This document shows positions 25,878 to 36,704 of a stretch of DNA of 64,000 nucleotides, one piece after another. This stretch comes from JAACFF01 sp963701435 (GTDB lineage: Bacteria; Chloroflexota; Anaerolineae; Promineifilales; Promineifilaceae). The number at the start of each line of letters is the position of its first letter. Position 1 is the stretch's first letter. The translations under genes were made by a program, and so were the position numbers. Below the pieces are notes generated by a model that was not told the DNA's origin, made no database searches, and saw only the letters and a list, made by a program, of their open reading frames with translations. The DNA lies in NCBI GenBank assembly GCA_963701435.1, contig CAVPAL010000011.1, positions 1 through 64,000 of the forward strand, given 5' to 3'.

Positions 25878-27771
25878 TTAGAACAAGAGGTTCCAAAAAT
25901 GTAAGGACCAGATTACCGCGAGGCCCCAGATGGATAGGATGGAATACGAGAGGCGTGCGCCGACCGTCCAGTATCGCTTCACCCAGGCGAGGACGGCAAA
26001 TGGCATCATCACCAACCCGAAGATGGCTGTCATGACCGGTACGGCCATCATCGTGCCGAACCAGGAGGGCATCCCAAAGCTCATGCTGGGAACGCCGAAC
26101 GCCGGGTCCACGTTCGATATCAGCGTTACCAGCATGACAACGAACACCAGGAAAGACAATCCAAATAAGCCGCCTGCCAGACGTGCAAGGTTGGGCAGGA
26201 GCGGGTGCGGCTCGCGCTTGAACAAGCCAACGAAGAAGGCTTTGATCCAGGTGAACATCGCGGCCAGGAACATAAGCAGGCCGCCGATGAGGATGAACGC
26301 GGTGCAGGGATACTGTTTCATACCATTGAGCTTTGATCCAGGTGGCCGGCCACGGGGTAGTAATCGTCATACGGCCGTTTTTCTCTTTCACGACCAGTTT
26401 GAAATCTGGTTGATCCACTTGAACCAGCAGCCCAGGTTCCGTCTCCACAAATTGGACTCCCATTGCGAGCAGGCGATTATTCTCATCCACGCTGACCGAG
26501 GTCGGGGATGCCAAGCGGAGGGCTTTATAGAAGCCGGAGAAATTACTGCGCGAGAGGTAGTATTCGCCCGTATACGCGGCCATCCGCGCCTCGAAATCTG
26601 CCGCGGGAACCGGCTCGGCGGGAGGCTCGGTCGGGAAATAGCGTTCGACAAAAGCCCTCTCCAACGCGTCCCCAATCTCCGCCCCGCCAACGGCGTTGGT
26701 GGAGACGAAGACTCCCAGGTTTTGCTCAGGGATGAGAAAGAGGCGCGAGTGGAACATCATCGTATCGCCGCCATGCCCGATAACGCGCTGTCCGTTGATG
26801 AACTTCTCGCCGAAACCGTAGGCCATGCCCGTCAGGCGCGGATCGGGTGTGTACAACTGGCTGTGCATCTGGATAGCGGTTGCCTCTTTCAAGATGCGCG
26901 TTTCACCATAACGGCCGTTTTGCAGGTGGGCAATCATGAACTTTGCCATGTCCAGCCCGGAGGCGCTGGCCCCGCCGGCCGGGTAACCAACCACGTATTC
27001 AAACCCGGTTTTCAAATAGTCGCCGTTCACATAGTTGTACCCGCCTGACATGTCGGCTGCCAGGTTTTCAGGCAGGGGCTGGCGCAGTGTGGCATGTGTC
27101 ATTCCCAGCGGTTCGAAAATGTTCTTTTCCACATACTCGTAGAACGGCATGCCCGAAACGCGCTCCACGATATATCCCGCCAGCGCTGTTCCGTAATTGG
27201 AGTAGGCGCTGACCGTTCCGGGTGCAAAGACACGCGCAGGAATGTGGTTCTTGAGGTACACATCCAGCGGCATCATCCCGTCTGCGTTGTTTTTGAACAA
27301 ATCCGCGTCGTTTTCTTCGAAGCCGGGCGTGTGGGACATCAGTGTTTTGAGCGTGATCGGTTCGGAGTAGGTAGCGGGGATTTCGAAATCCAGGTATTCG
27401 TTCACGTCCGCCTCCAGCGAGAGCCTGCCCTGCTCTACGAGCTGCATCACCGAGGTCCATACGAGCAGCTTCGAGACCGAACCGGGGCGGAACAGCGTAC
27501 GTGCGGGGTCCACGGGTTTGTGCGTCTCCAGGTCGACATAACCGTAGCCCTTGGCGTACAGAACTTCACCGTCCTTGACGACGACAACGACCGCACCCGG
27601 GATATATTTTGCGTTCATCTCGGAGTCGATCAGGCCATCCAGGAAGGCTCCCACCTCGACAGGATCGTTCGGGACTGATGCCGGTTCCGCCGCAGCGGGC
27701 AGGACGCTGGTGAAGAACGATATGAAGATGAACAATAAAATCAGGGAGATAGAGAATTTTCGTTTGTTCAT
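25878..27771 (-). CDS. Secreted beta-lactamase-family hydrolase with C-terminal membrane domain, one frame break
   Basis: The signal peptide (ISLILLFIFISFFTSVLPAAA) is followed by RPGSVSKLLVWTSVM (SxxK) and SAYSNYGTALAGY (YxN). GHGGDTMMFHS near 350 matches the third-motif region. The C-terminal four-helix membrane domain (YPCTAFILIGGLLMFLAAMF onward) lies in another frame from about 26320. Bridging gives a protein of about 630 residues with the same plan as the 21423 gene, where WYET also precedes the membrane domain. Paralogue arising by duplication. Confidence 0.8.
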
Positions 27772-27788
27772 GTTTGTTATCCTTTCAA

Positions 27789-28154
27789 TTATTTTGCTAG
27801 CAGTGTTTCCACTGCTTCGATAAATTTGGCCGCCGGAAAGCCTTTACGCAGCAGCACATCAGCGCCGGCGGCCTGTGCGGTCTGAAATTCCAGTTCGTCC
27901 TCGACCAGAATAATAAGTCCGGCCTGGGACCAGGCGGTTTTTATGGTGTTGATCGCTGAAGCGAGACGGCCGTTTCCCACCGCCGCATCCACGACAACAA
28001 CAGCCAGAACTGCTTTCATCTTTAAGGCCGACGCAACATCATCGGCCAGATGTATTTTTTCTATGAGGGACATGGAGGCCAGGAGCAGATGGAGGCTGTC
28101 GCGGAAGCGAAACGGCCGTCCTATCACCAAAACCTCAATTTGTGTGTTCATCAA
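27789..28154 (-). CDS. Stand-alone receiver-like domain protein
   Basis: 121 residues with the alpha/beta pattern of a response-regulator receiver. The probable phospho-acceptor Asp is in AVVVVDAAVGNG, and AAGADVLLRKGFP supplies the conserved Lys region. The acidic pair near the N-terminus is replaced (LVIGRPF), so phosphorylation may be impaired. There is no output domain. It could titrate phosphate or act through protein contacts. It sits between the hydrolase and the terminator at 28251, apart from the two-component pair at 29037. Confidence 0.65.
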   Translation of the reverse strand: MMNTQIEVLVIGRPFRFRDSLHLLLASMSLIEKIHLADDVASALKMKAVLAVVVVDAAVGNGRLASAINTIKTAWSQAGLIILVEDELEFQTAQAAGADVLLRKGFPAAKFIEAVETLLAK

Positions 28155-28250
28155 TCGTTATCCTTATCATTCATTCTCGTTATCAGGATAACTGGCCGCG
28201 AGTGAACACACATCGAGGGAAACGCTCATTTCACCAGGGGGATTTGGCAC

Positions 28251-28278
28251 AAAAAAAGACCGCTCATTGAGCGGTCTT
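28251..28278 (-). terminator. Intrinsic terminator after the Doc gene
   Basis: Ten-base arms 28256-28265 and 28269-28278 (AAGACCGCTC / GAGCGGTCTT) with a 3-base loop. On the minus strand it is followed by a T-run. It lies 40 bases beyond the doc-like stop. Confidence 0.85.
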
Positions 28279-28318
28279 CACCAGGATAACTGAGTAATAA
28301 TGCCTAGTTGGTTATCGG

Positions 28319-28705
28319 TCAGCTCCGAACCGTGTGTGTTTGGAACCAGGCAGCGATGTCGTCGAGAGCCGGCCGTTCATTCACCACGCTCAACGTAAAT
28401 CGTTCTAAAGTTTCGTTTGTTGTTTGTAGGCGACGGCCGTTCTGTAATAAAAACAGTCCCGCCGCCGTGATCGCCGTGCGTTTATTGCCATCCACAAAAG
28501 GGTGATTTTGCGCCAACGATTCCATCAGCGCAGCCGCTTTTTGCCATAAATCGGAATATAGATCAACTCCATCGAAGGTGGCCTGGGGGCGGGCGGCGGC
28601 CGATTCGAGCAAGCTCAATTCACGCACACCATGTTCGCCGCCGGTTGTGTCAATCAGGCGGGCATGAATGAAGAGGATTTGGGTCGCCGTTAAATAGACG
28701 ATCAT
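28319..28705 (-). CDS. doc: Doc-type Fic-domain toxin
   Basis: 128 residues. HPFVDGNKRTAITAAGLFLL contains the Fic/Doc active-site motif HPFxDGNKRT. Doc kinases phosphorylate EF-Tu and stop translation. The start overlaps the stop of the antitoxin gene (ATGA), the normal arrangement of phd/doc-type and AbrB/doc operons. Gene length is typical. Confidence 0.92.
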   Translation of the reverse strand: MIVYLTATQILFIHARLIDTTGGEHGVRELSLLESAAARPQATFDGVDLYSDLWQKAAALMESLAQNHPFVDGNKRTAITAAGLFLLQNGRRLQTTNETLERFTLSVVNERPALDDIAAWFQTHTVRS

Positions 28706-28941
28706 TTAGCCAGGGCTTCTAACGCGGGGCGGTACGCTTCGATGAAGTCATCGAGCTGTTGGGCAAACCGGGCATCAATCTCAGCCAACGGCGGCTGGAC
28801 TCTTTCAATAATAATGCGCCCCTCATCCTGATTAACAGCCACATTGACTTCGCTCCCTTCTTGCAAGCCTAAAAGCTGTAACAACTCTCTTGGCAAAGAG
28901 ATGACAAAACTGTTGCCTGTTTTGAAGATTTTACGAATCAT
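28702..28941 (-). CDS. AbrB/MazE-type antitoxin
   Basis: 79 residues. MIRKIFKTGNSFVISLPREL is the swapped-hairpin AbrB/SpoVT DNA-binding fold. An acidic C-terminal tail (LAEIDARFAQQLDDFIEAYR) would wrap the Doc toxin. First gene of the toxin operon, so it probably autoregulates it. Confidence 0.88.
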   Translation of the reverse strand: MIRKIFKTGNSFVISLPRELLQLLGLQEGSEVNVAVNQDEGRIIIERVQPPLAEIDARFAQQLDDFIEAYRPALEALAK

Positions 28942-29036
28942 AACGAACTCTATCCTGTACTTACAACGTATAGACGGCCACCAGTATAAATGATATTTTC
29001 CTAACCGACAATGTCCCCTCCCCTGTTAGAAAAATC

Positions 29037-29693
29037 TTAATCATCTTCCAAATTAGCTAGCCCTTTTCGCAACGCGTACAAGGCCGCCTGGGTGCGGTTA
29101 GCCAGGTGCAGCTTGCCCAAAATGTTGCCGATGTGGTTGCCCACTGTCCGCTCGCTGATGAACAATGATTCGGCGATTTCCTGGTTGGTCAATCCCTGGG
29201 CTACGAGTTTGACGACATCAACTTCCCGTTCCGTGAGCGGATCATCGGTTGGTGGCAGGTCAGACGGCCGTCTTAATTCCCGTATCAATTTCAAGGCAAT
29301 AGTGGGATGCAGCGACGATTCACCGCGATAGACATCGTGAATCGCCTGCACCAACTGGTCCGGCGAAGAATCTTTCAACAGGTAGCCCAACGCCCCGGCT
29401 TTAATGGCCGAAAACACCTGCTCCTCCTCGGCAAAACTGGTTAAGACCATGATGCGCGCATCGGGATTTTCTTGCTTGATCTGGATAATCGTTTCCAACC
29501 CTCCCTGGCGGGGCATGACCAAATCCATCAGGATGACATCTGGTTGCAGGGTATGAACCTTGGCGACAGCCTCCAGACCATCGGCCGCTTCCCCAACCAG
29601 TTCCATCCCTGATTCACCGGCAATCAAGGTGCGCAATCCTTTGCGCACAATGGCGTGGTCATCCGTCACGAAGATACGAATTGTTTCTGTCAT
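29037..29693 (-). CDS. NarL/FixJ-family response regulator
   Basis: 218 residues. Receiver domain: VTDDHAIVRKGL (acidic pair), VILMDLVMPRQGG (phospho-Asp) and VLTSFAEEEQVF. C-terminal LuxR-type helix-turn-helix: LTEREVDVVKLVAQGLTNQE followed by RTVGNHIGNILGKL. Start overlaps the kinase stop (ATGA). Its C-terminus is closely similar to the remnant at 50760-51092. Confidence 0.92.
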   Translation of the reverse strand: MTETIRIFVTDDHAIVRKGLRTLIAGESGMELVGEAADGLEAVAKVHTLQPDVILMDLVMPRQGGLETIIQIKQENPDARIMVLTSFAEEEQVFSAIKAGALGYLLKDSSPDQLVQAIHDVYRGESSLHPTIALKLIRELRRPSDLPPTDDPLTEREVDVVKLVAQGLTNQEIAESLFISERTVGNHIGNILGKLHLANRTQAALYALRKGLANLEDD

Positions 29694-30899
29694 ACTGTTA
29701 CCTCAACCTTGATACAGGTGCCAGCATCTGGCTCCGAAATGATTTCCAGTTCGCCGTGCAACTGTTCTACTCTTTCCCGCATACTTTTCAAGCCCATTCC
29801 CCAGCTTTCTTCCATCTGATTTGGATCAAAGCCACGGCCGTTATCGCTCACTTCCATGTGGATACGGCCGTTATCAACCCCAAGCGCGACTGTCACGGTG
29901 GTAGCCGCCGCATGTTTCAGCGCATTATTCAACGCTTCGACCGCAATAGCGTATAGCGCTTCTTCCACAACTGGCGGCAAATCCAGCACATCTCTCTGCC
30001 ACCAGCCGTGCTTCCACACCGGCCCGCTTCTCCACCGCGCTTAACCGGTGGTGCAAAGCACCTTGCAGTCCTTCCTTTTCCAACGCCGGGGGACGCAATT
30101 CGTAAATCAGCAGGCGCATTTCCTTGAGCGCCTGCTGGGCAACTTCCTCAATCTCGACAAAGGAATCTTCCACACTGTCAAGCTGCCCCTTAGCCGCTAA
30201 CCGCCGCCAGCCGGCCGCCAGCAGCGTCAGGCTGTACAACGACTGCGTCACCGAATCGTGCAGTTCCCGCGCCAGCCGGTGGCGTTCCTGGGTAGTTGCC
30301 AACTCCTTGGCCTGGGCGGCAAATTCGGTAAGTTGCTGGTTAGTTTCCTCCAGTTGCGCCGATAATTTCTCGGCGTGTTCCCGCCCCGCCTGCTCTCTCA
30401 ATTGCATTTGGACGAAAATGACCACGAAGAAAATGGCCGCAGCCAGATTGAAACCATTGGCAATGGCCACAGGCCAACCATCATAGAGCAGCGCTGTCGG
30501 CAAAATCAACGCCAACATTATCGCCACATAAACAGGCAAACGCCATAATGCTGATAGGTTTTCAACCGCCCAACCTACTAATGGCAGCGCCATCAACCAG
30601 GTGCCACTGTTGCCCAGAAACCAGCCAATGCCAAAAATCAATAAAGTTTGCAGGGAAAAGAAAAGGAACGCGGCCCACTTAAGGGGAAGGTGATCAAAAA
30701 TCAGGAAATCGTAAACGCTTATGAATAAATAAAGGAGTGACATGCCTATCCCTAGAAGGAAGGCCTGAATGGTGATTGTACCGCCGTCTGTCGATAGCGT
30801 GCCCATGATATTAAGGGCAATGCCAATGATCACTGTAATTATCACGGTTTGTTTGTATGGTTTGTCGCGGGTGATTGTACGCTGGGCAATTTCACTCAT
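29690..30899 (-). CDS. NarL-type sensor histidine kinase, one frame break
   Basis: Five or six N-terminal membrane helices, a coiled-coil linker (REHAEKLSAQLEETNQQLTE), then RHRLARELHDSVTQSLYSL with the phospho-His of the HisKA_3 family. The ATP-binding part (ALNNALKHAAATTVTVAL as N-box, SDNGRGFDP as G1) is in another frame from about 30000. A one-base skip in GCAGAGAGATGTG joins AER to DVLDLPPVVEEAL. Cognate kinase of the 29037 regulator. Signal unknown. Confidence 0.85.
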
Positions 30900-30987
30900 G
30901 CTGTCCTCTAAATGCTTACTTGGCTAGAAGCGGCAATTTATCTATTCCGATTATACTTGAATTCTCCAACAATTGACGCAGGTTTAT

Positions 30988-32493
30988 TTATGAAAGCATC
31001 TGTTGATTCTTCCGTGAAATCAGGTAAATTGTGACAGCTATCAAACCAATAGGCCAGAGGCGCTCTATCAGGTTCGGTTGATAAGAATCAACTAGTTCAG
31101 CTAATAATGATTGTAGTTGGGTGGCAGTGAGGAAACGGCCGTTTACCATCACCCCCACCCGCTTTTGAATATTGCCCACATCGTCTAGTGGATTAGCTGC
31201 CAGCAAAATCAAGTCGGCACGCTTGCCGGTTTCGATGGCGCCAAACTCATCCTGTTTACCCATCACCGCTGCTGCGTTACGCGTACCCGCTTCAATCGCT
31301 TCATAAGGAGTCAAGCCGGCGTCCACCAAAAGCGCCAGTTCTTCATGAATGGAGAAGCCCGGAATGTGATAAGCCTGTGCCGCATCTGTGCCTAACAAGA
31401 TGCCTGCACCAGCTTCATGCAATGCTTCTACCATTTGTCGGTTCAAATCCAACATCCGCTGCGGATAATCTGTTCCCTCGTAGGTATGACTCTTGGCGGT
31501 CATGGTATAAAGAAACGGGGTCAAAAACCGCACCCCTGGCGATTGAAAAACCATACCCGGCTGGTTCTTCAATCGTTCAACTCCCGCCGGCGTCTCCTTG
31601 CTCTTGGGATATTCAGAGAGGGTCACAACATTCCACACACCCGCTTCACGTGTCTTTTCAGCGTATTCAGCCAACTGGTCTTCGGGGATGATGAACGTCG
31701 CTTCATCGGAATCAATGTACCCGGCCAGATGTTCAATCGTCACCTGCTCACTGGCCAGCACACCATCCAGACCAACCGCAAAAGGCACATGTCCGACAAC
31801 GGGTATATCATTGGCAACGGCCGTTTCCATGACAGCCGCATAAACTTCAGGCGAAAGGTGGTCATAAACTTTGATGAAATCGTAGCCTTGCTGCGCCTGC
31901 CAGATAACTGACTCACGCGCTTTATCGGGTAGATCAATCGGTTCCGCTATTGGATGAAATGATGGACTGCCTTCCATGACCGGTCCGGCCGTATAAATCG
32001 TCGGGCCAAACAGCGTACCCGCTTCAATTTGCCGCCGCAATTGCAGTTGATCGGGCATCCCCAACTGCAATTTTCGGCCGGTATTGCCCCACAAATTGCG
32101 CACGCTGGTAACACCGTTGGCGACCATGAGCAGCATGTCGTTTTCATACTCGATGTGAACGTGCATGTCTGTAAGACCGGGCATCAGATATTGATCCGTG
32201 CCATCAACCACGACTGCTTCCACTGGAACTTGAACCTGCGCACTGTCGCCAATCGTCTCAATCACGTTTTCACGCACGATGACGGTCTGGTTCTCCAGAA
32301 TCCGCTCACTGTCCATGGGCACCACATTGACATTGACGAACGCAACTGGCGAATTTTCTATGGGTAATTCTTGCGAATATTGATAGATATAAGGTTTATC
32401 GAAGGACAACACACCTGTGTTGGTTAAATAGAGCAAACTCAAACCAACAATCAAGAGTAATCCGCTAAAAATTCTAAGCAGATACGTTTTCAT
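30988..32493 (-). CDS. Amidohydrolase (imidazolonepropionase-like), membrane-anchored
   Basis: 501 residues. N-terminal hydrophobic anchor and a second hydrophobic stretch at the C-terminus (LWPIGLIAVTIYLIS). Metal ligands: MPGLTDMHVHIEYE (HxH), VPVVGHVPFAV, VTIEHLAGYI and GTDAAQAYHIPGF (Asp). GKRADLILLAANPLDD is the usual C-terminal beta-sandwich return. Probably a periplasmic or outer-face hydrolase or prolidase-like enzyme. The start overlaps the Fe-S protein stop by 20 bases, third gene of the operon led by the small protein at 33672. Confidence 0.85.
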   Translation of the reverse strand: MKTYLLRIFSGLLLIVGLSLLYLTNTGVLSFDKPYIYQYSQELPIENSPVAFVNVNVVPMDSERILENQTVIVRENVIETIGDSAQVQVPVEAVVVDGTDQYLMPGLTDMHVHIEYENDMLLMVANGVTSVRNLWGNTGRKLQLGMPDQLQLRRQIEAGTLFGPTIYTAGPVMEGSPSFHPIAEPIDLPDKARESVIWQAQQGYDFIKVYDHLSPEVYAAVMETAVANDIPVVGHVPFAVGLDGVLASEQVTIEHLAGYIDSDEATFIIPEDQLAEYAEKTREAGVWNVVTLSEYPKSKETPAGVERLKNQPGMVFQSPGVRFLTPFLYTMTAKSHTYEGTDYPQRMLDLNRQMVEALHEAGAGILLGTDAAQAYHIPGFSIHEELALLVDAGLTPYEAIEAGTRNAAAVMGKQDEFGAIETGKRADLILLAANPLDDVGNIQKRVGVMVNGRFLTATQLQSLLAELVDSYQPNLIERLWPIGLIAVTIYLISRKNQQMLS

Positions 32494-33454
32494 GTTTAAT
32501 ACTCCTTAGCGGGATACTTTCTCGTTCCCGCAACAATTCCTTCCCGCCCAAATCAACACCGAAAGAGAGTTTCAAAGCATCTTTGGCACAAACCGTAATG
32601 CAGGTCTGACACAAGCTGCACTCGGTGGAGAGCACCCGCTGGTCGTTGAGGATGTACTCTGGGATGCGAATGTCCATCGGGCACATTTTGACACACGCTT
32701 GGCAGTCGTTGCACTTCTCGGCTTCGCCGCCAATTTTGAGCAGTGCGAAGCGGGAGGTGACCTTCAATGGGACACTCACTGGGCAGACGTACTTGCAAAA
32801 AGCACGGTTATCTTTCAAGGCATAGGCCAATACGATGCCGATCAGGTAGTAAAACAGGTTGCCGACGATAAACCAGGCCAAGGCGATCTTACCCGTAGCG
32901 CCTTCTTTAAAGCCGAAGGCATACCAGACCACCAAAACCAACCCTACACTGAGCCCAAAGTGCAGGGTGCGCAGCCAGCCCCATTTCCCAGGCAGGCGTC
33001 CTGCTGGGCGTTTGAAGGGTAACAAGTCGAGGATCATCACTGTCCAACAAGCCCAGCCGCACCAAATTCGGCCAAACAACAGGGGGCCGAAAACCTTGGC
33101 GATCAGATAATGAACTACTGCGGCCAAAAAGACGCCACCCAACAGCCCGAAAAACAGGCCCTCGATCTGCATATTCTCCTGGCCATAAATTGCCGTAAAC
33201 CCGATCAAAAATGAACCGACCAGGAACAGGGATAAACGGCGTCCCCAGGGCTTTTTCTTCTTCGGAAGCGCGGCATATAGACCCAGGCCGATCCCGACGG
33301 AAATGCCGATGTAGCCAAAGAAGAATAAAGGCATAATCTCGCCCGATATGCGCCACATAACAGTGCCCAACGTCAAAAAGGCCAGCATCACAACGACGGG
33401 AACGAGCATCTTCTTCCATTGAAATTCTTGTTTTTTAGCAGTTTTCCTGGTCAT
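32474..33454 (-). CDS. NapH/NosR-like membrane ferredoxin
   Basis: 326 residues with about six membrane helices (first near 16-32, VVMLAFLTLGTVMW). FGRIWCGWACWTVMILDL contains the Cys pair of NapH/NosR C-domains, and CKYVCPVSVPLKVTSRF the matching CxxxCP. Two 4Fe-4S clusters follow: CNDCQACVKMCPMD and CSLCQTCITVCAKDA. Family members move electrons from quinol to periplasmic reductases. The ATG follows directly on the small protein's stop, so translation is coupled. Confidence 0.9.
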   Translation of the reverse strand: MTRKTAKKQEFQWKKMLVPVVVMLAFLTLGTVMWRISGEIMPLFFFGYIGISVGIGLGLYAALPKKKKPWGRRLSLFLVGSFLIGFTAIYGQENMQIEGLFFGLLGGVFLAAVVHYLIAKVFGPLLFGRIWCGWACWTVMILDLLPFKRPAGRLPGKWGWLRTLHFGLSVGLVLVVWYAFGFKEGATGKIALAWFIVGNLFYYLIGIVLAYALKDNRAFCKYVCPVSVPLKVTSRFALLKIGGEAEKCNDCQACVKMCPMDIRIPEYILNDQRVLSTECSLCQTCITVCAKDALKLSFGVDLGGKELLRERESIPLRSIKHENVSA

Positions 33455-33456
33455 AA

Positions 33457-33672
33457 TTATTTCTCCAATTCATCAATATCATTCACCGACAAGAGTGGAA
33501 TGCCGAGGTCCCGTATTCTGAGCAGCACACCGTATAACGCTGCCTGATCAGTGATGCGTCCGGTCAGAATGGTTTCGCCGCCGTTGTGGAGCGTCATTGA
33601 GAAACCTTCCAGCCAGTCATCGTGGCGGCGGTCAAGGTGGCCCTTAACTCTAATTTGATACAAAACAGACAT
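33457..33672 (-). CDS. Small DQAxLYG-family protein, copy 1
   Basis: 71 residues. The shared core is GRITDQAALYGVLLRIRDLG, then IPLLSVN. Two relatives occur in this window (38276-38491 and 52743-53000). The N-terminal half reads as beta strands (VLYQIRVKGHL, FSMTLHNGGETILTG) and the C-terminal half as a helix plus strand. There is no membrane or catalytic motif. It opens the Fe-S/amidohydrolase operon and follows a MalT-like regulator gene and a CACCC dyad. I infer a regulatory or ligand-binding role. The family name is unknown to me. Confidence 0.7.
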   Translation of the reverse strand: MSVLYQIRVKGHLDRRHDDWLEGFSMTLHNGGETILTGRITDQAALYGVLLRIRDLGIPLLSVNDIDELEK

Positions 33673-33737
33673 AACATTTGCTTCCTTGAGTTGATGTTTA
33701 TTCTGTTGTCACTTTAGCGAAAAATGGGGTGGTAAGT

Positions 33738-33757
33738 CACCACCCAGGCGGGTGGTG
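33738..33757 (-). promoter_or_regulatory. CACCACCC / GGGTGGTG dyad (putative operator 1)
   Basis: Perfect 8-bp arms with a 4-base spacer, 66 bases upstream of the small-protein start at 33672. Related dyads lie at 38553-38570 and 53958-53972 in front of the other operons of this kind. Candidate binding site of the neighbouring MalT-like regulators. Confidence 0.5.
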
Positions 33758-33892
33758 TGAAGAGGTGGTATATTCTAAAGCTTCTTTTTTGGAAGAAACA
33801 TGGCAGGCTTTTCACCAATACAAGATGAAGTTTGACCTGGTGGTGTTAGACTATACTTATGGACCAGATGAGCCAGGAAGCGATCATTTGAA

Positions 33893-36612
33893 CTATGTCG
33901 AAAGCATGCCAAGTTCCTGGGCACGGCCGATCGCTTCAACCCGGTTATGGACATCAAGTTTGTCGTAGATGTTTTTGAGATGCCACTTGACAGTATTGAC
34001 AGAGAGGTATAGTTCTACGGCCGTTTCCCGGTTGGACAGACCGGCGGCAACGAGCCGCAACACTTTTAGTTCACGTTTGCTCAAAGGTTCAGCCAATAGT
34101 ATTCCTGATGATTTTGGAGAGATGGTTATCGGCTGATCCGCTGCGGGGAACTCAGCCAGCAATTTTGCAGTGTAATCTGGGGTGATGCCCCGCACAACGG
34201 CCGTTTCCAACAACGGCCGTATCCGTAAACCAGCATCCACAAAGGTACGCACGTAACCTTCTGGCTCGGCCATGCTTAATGCTCGTTCCAGGGTGGCAAC
34301 GGCCGTAGCATCGTTACCTTGAGCTTGATAAACAACCGCCTGGAGAACCAGAATTTCGATCACCCTGCCCCTGCGCTCTCCTCCCTCTGCGGCCTGAAGC
34401 AGCCGCGCCAAAAACGCCTCGGCTTTTTGCCACTGGGCTTGGGCGATAAAAAGGCGCGCCAGGGCAATGTACTCGACCTCACGCAGATAACTGAGTTCGC
34501 CTGCGGCCGTTAATCCCCGATCCTGGGCGCAGCGCTGGGCGCTCGCCAGATTACCTCTGGCTACCCAGGCGCGAATCTGTCCGGCGGCTAAGCAAGGATT
34601 CTGTCCCAGGAGACATCTGCTTTCCTTTTGCTTGCCGGTTTGCCTCCTGCAATAAGGCTGTTGCCTCCTCCCCGTCACCGCGTGCGAGATACAGTTGCGC
34701 CAGGAAAATGTGGCTGCTGATCAGAGATTCGACGTTTCCCCATTGATTAACCAATTTAACGGCCGTTTCCAGATGGGAAACGGCCGTTGCGAGATCATTC
34801 CACTCGTAAAAAAGTTGCCCTTTGCCGTTGTAGGCCCCGGCAGCAACCGGCATAGGGCGTCCATTCTTGCCCGTCGCCACTTGTTGGGCCTCGTCAAAGG
34901 TTTCCAAAGCCAGATGTAGAGCGCCACACTGCATCTGCAGCGTGCCTAGAGCGCACAGTGCAGGCGCAGCCAGATGGATATTTCCGGCTGCCTTTCCGCT
35001 TGCACCAGCCTCGGCAAAAGCCCGGCAAGCGCCTGAGACATCGTCATTAAAGAGACAGGCCCCACCCAGCGTGAATGTCACCACACTGCGGGTAGAAACA
35101 TCTTCTTCAGGCAGCTTGACCAGCGCTTCCTGGGCGTGGTGGGCAGCCTCAGCCACATTCCCCATCATCAGGGAAACGTAAGCACGAATGGCGGCTATGT
35201 GGCCGAGTACGTGCCGGGCTGCTGCTTCTTTATCATCGGCTACGGCCTGTGCAGCATCTCGTAGTGCCGATTCGATGCCTGCCACCTGCCCGGTGAGCAG
35301 CAATGACCAGGCAAATGCTATGCTGAGCCAGGGACGAGTGCGAACCATTTCTGCGGGCAATGCCTCCAGCCAGCCGATCACAGTAGCCATCTCTCCGCGG
35401 TCGAGTGTAGACAGCGCTTGTTTCTCGATTAAACGGGCGGCCTGGATGAGATCTCGCGCCGCAAATGAATGCTGGATTGCTTCGGCCGTAAAACCGTTTT
35501 GCGCATACCAACCGGCAGCCCGCTGGTGCAATTCAGAGGTCTGCTGTTCTCCTTTTAGGCGTTGACGCAGCAAGTCGGCGAATAGGTGGTGGTAACGATA
35601 CCAGTGCCGCTCATCGTCCAGCGGAACGATGAATAGATTGGCTTGTTCCAGTCGGATGAGGATGGCCTGGCTGTCATTGCGTCCGGTGAGCATATCACAC
35701 AGATCGGCGTTTAAACGGCGGAGGATTGCCGTCTGGTATAAGAAGCGGCGCGTTTCTTCATCCAGCTGTTGCAGCGCTTCATCGGTCAGATAGTCCATTA
35801 CAAAACGGTGGCTGCCACTGAAGGCCGCGATAAAATCGGCAGTGTCATCCCGACTGCGTAATGACAGCGCAGCTAACTGTAAACCAGCAATCCAGCCCTC
35901 GGTGCGGCTTTCCAGAACCTCTACCTGCCCGGCAGTGAGTGATAGGCCCATAACATCGTTGAGGAAGGCGGCGGCTTCGGTTCCCGTAAAGCGTAAATCA
36001 GCCTGCCGGATTTCAGTCAACTGACCGCGCACTCGTAAGCGAGATAACGGCAGCGGCGGATCAGATCGGCTAATCAGGATCAGGCGCCAATTAGGGGGAA
36101 GGTTATCCAAAAGAAAGGTGAGGGTGTCATGGACAGCGTGGGCGTTGATGTGATGATAGTCGTCCAGGATAAGAATAACCGGATGCGCAGGGTCTTCATC
36201 AACAGCTAAACTGGCGATGTCGTTGAGTAAGGAGGTCAGCACCTCTTCTATAGGAACAGGTTGGGGGGATTGCAGCAGGGCAACGGCCGTTTCCCCAACA
36301 CTTATAGTAATCTTCTGCAGGGCAGCAGCGACGTATGCTAAAAATCGGGAGGGATCGTTGTCATTTTCGTCCAACGAGAGCCAGCACAATTGCGGAATGC
36401 GGAGTGATTGATTCCGCATTTCCCCGACTGTGTGCAGCCGCCCATTCCACAATCAGTGTGGTTTTGCCGAAACCGGCCGGAGCGGAGACAAGGGTCAGTT
36501 TGCAGCCTTGTTGTAATCCCTGGTTGAGCTTTTCGATGAGATGGGGGCGCGGGACGAGCAACGGCCGTAACCGAGGCACATACAGTTTCGTTCGCAGCAA
36601 ATCTCCAGACAT
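33893..36612 (-). CDS. MalT-like LuxR-family ATPase regulator, two frame breaks
   Basis: ATG at 36612 opens MSGDLLRTKLYVPRLRP, the usual start of MalT-like STAND regulators. The P-loop is VSAPAGFGKTTLIVEW and the Walker B is VILILDDYHHINAHAV. Frames change near 36430 and near 34600. A TPR-like middle (AALALGTLQ-type repeats) follows, and the C-terminus is the LuxR HTH (LSKRELKVLRLVAAGLSNRE, VNTVKWHLKNIYDKL). Intact length would be about 900 residues. These proteins multimerise on ligand and ATP binding and activate promoters with paired sites. The next gene on the strand is the small-protein operon it may control. Confidence 0.85.
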
Positions 36613-36704
36613 AGAAACATTATAAAGGAAAAGGTAATGGTTAGGCTAGAGTGTGAAGCTAGTGGATGCGCGGAAAATTTATTGACGGCGAGGAGAAACA
36701 CGCT

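Noticed and set aside
25930..27048. 372-residue open frame on the plus strand
   Set aside because: Antisense to the 25878-27771 hydrolase; low-complexity Arg/Pro-rich text without domains.
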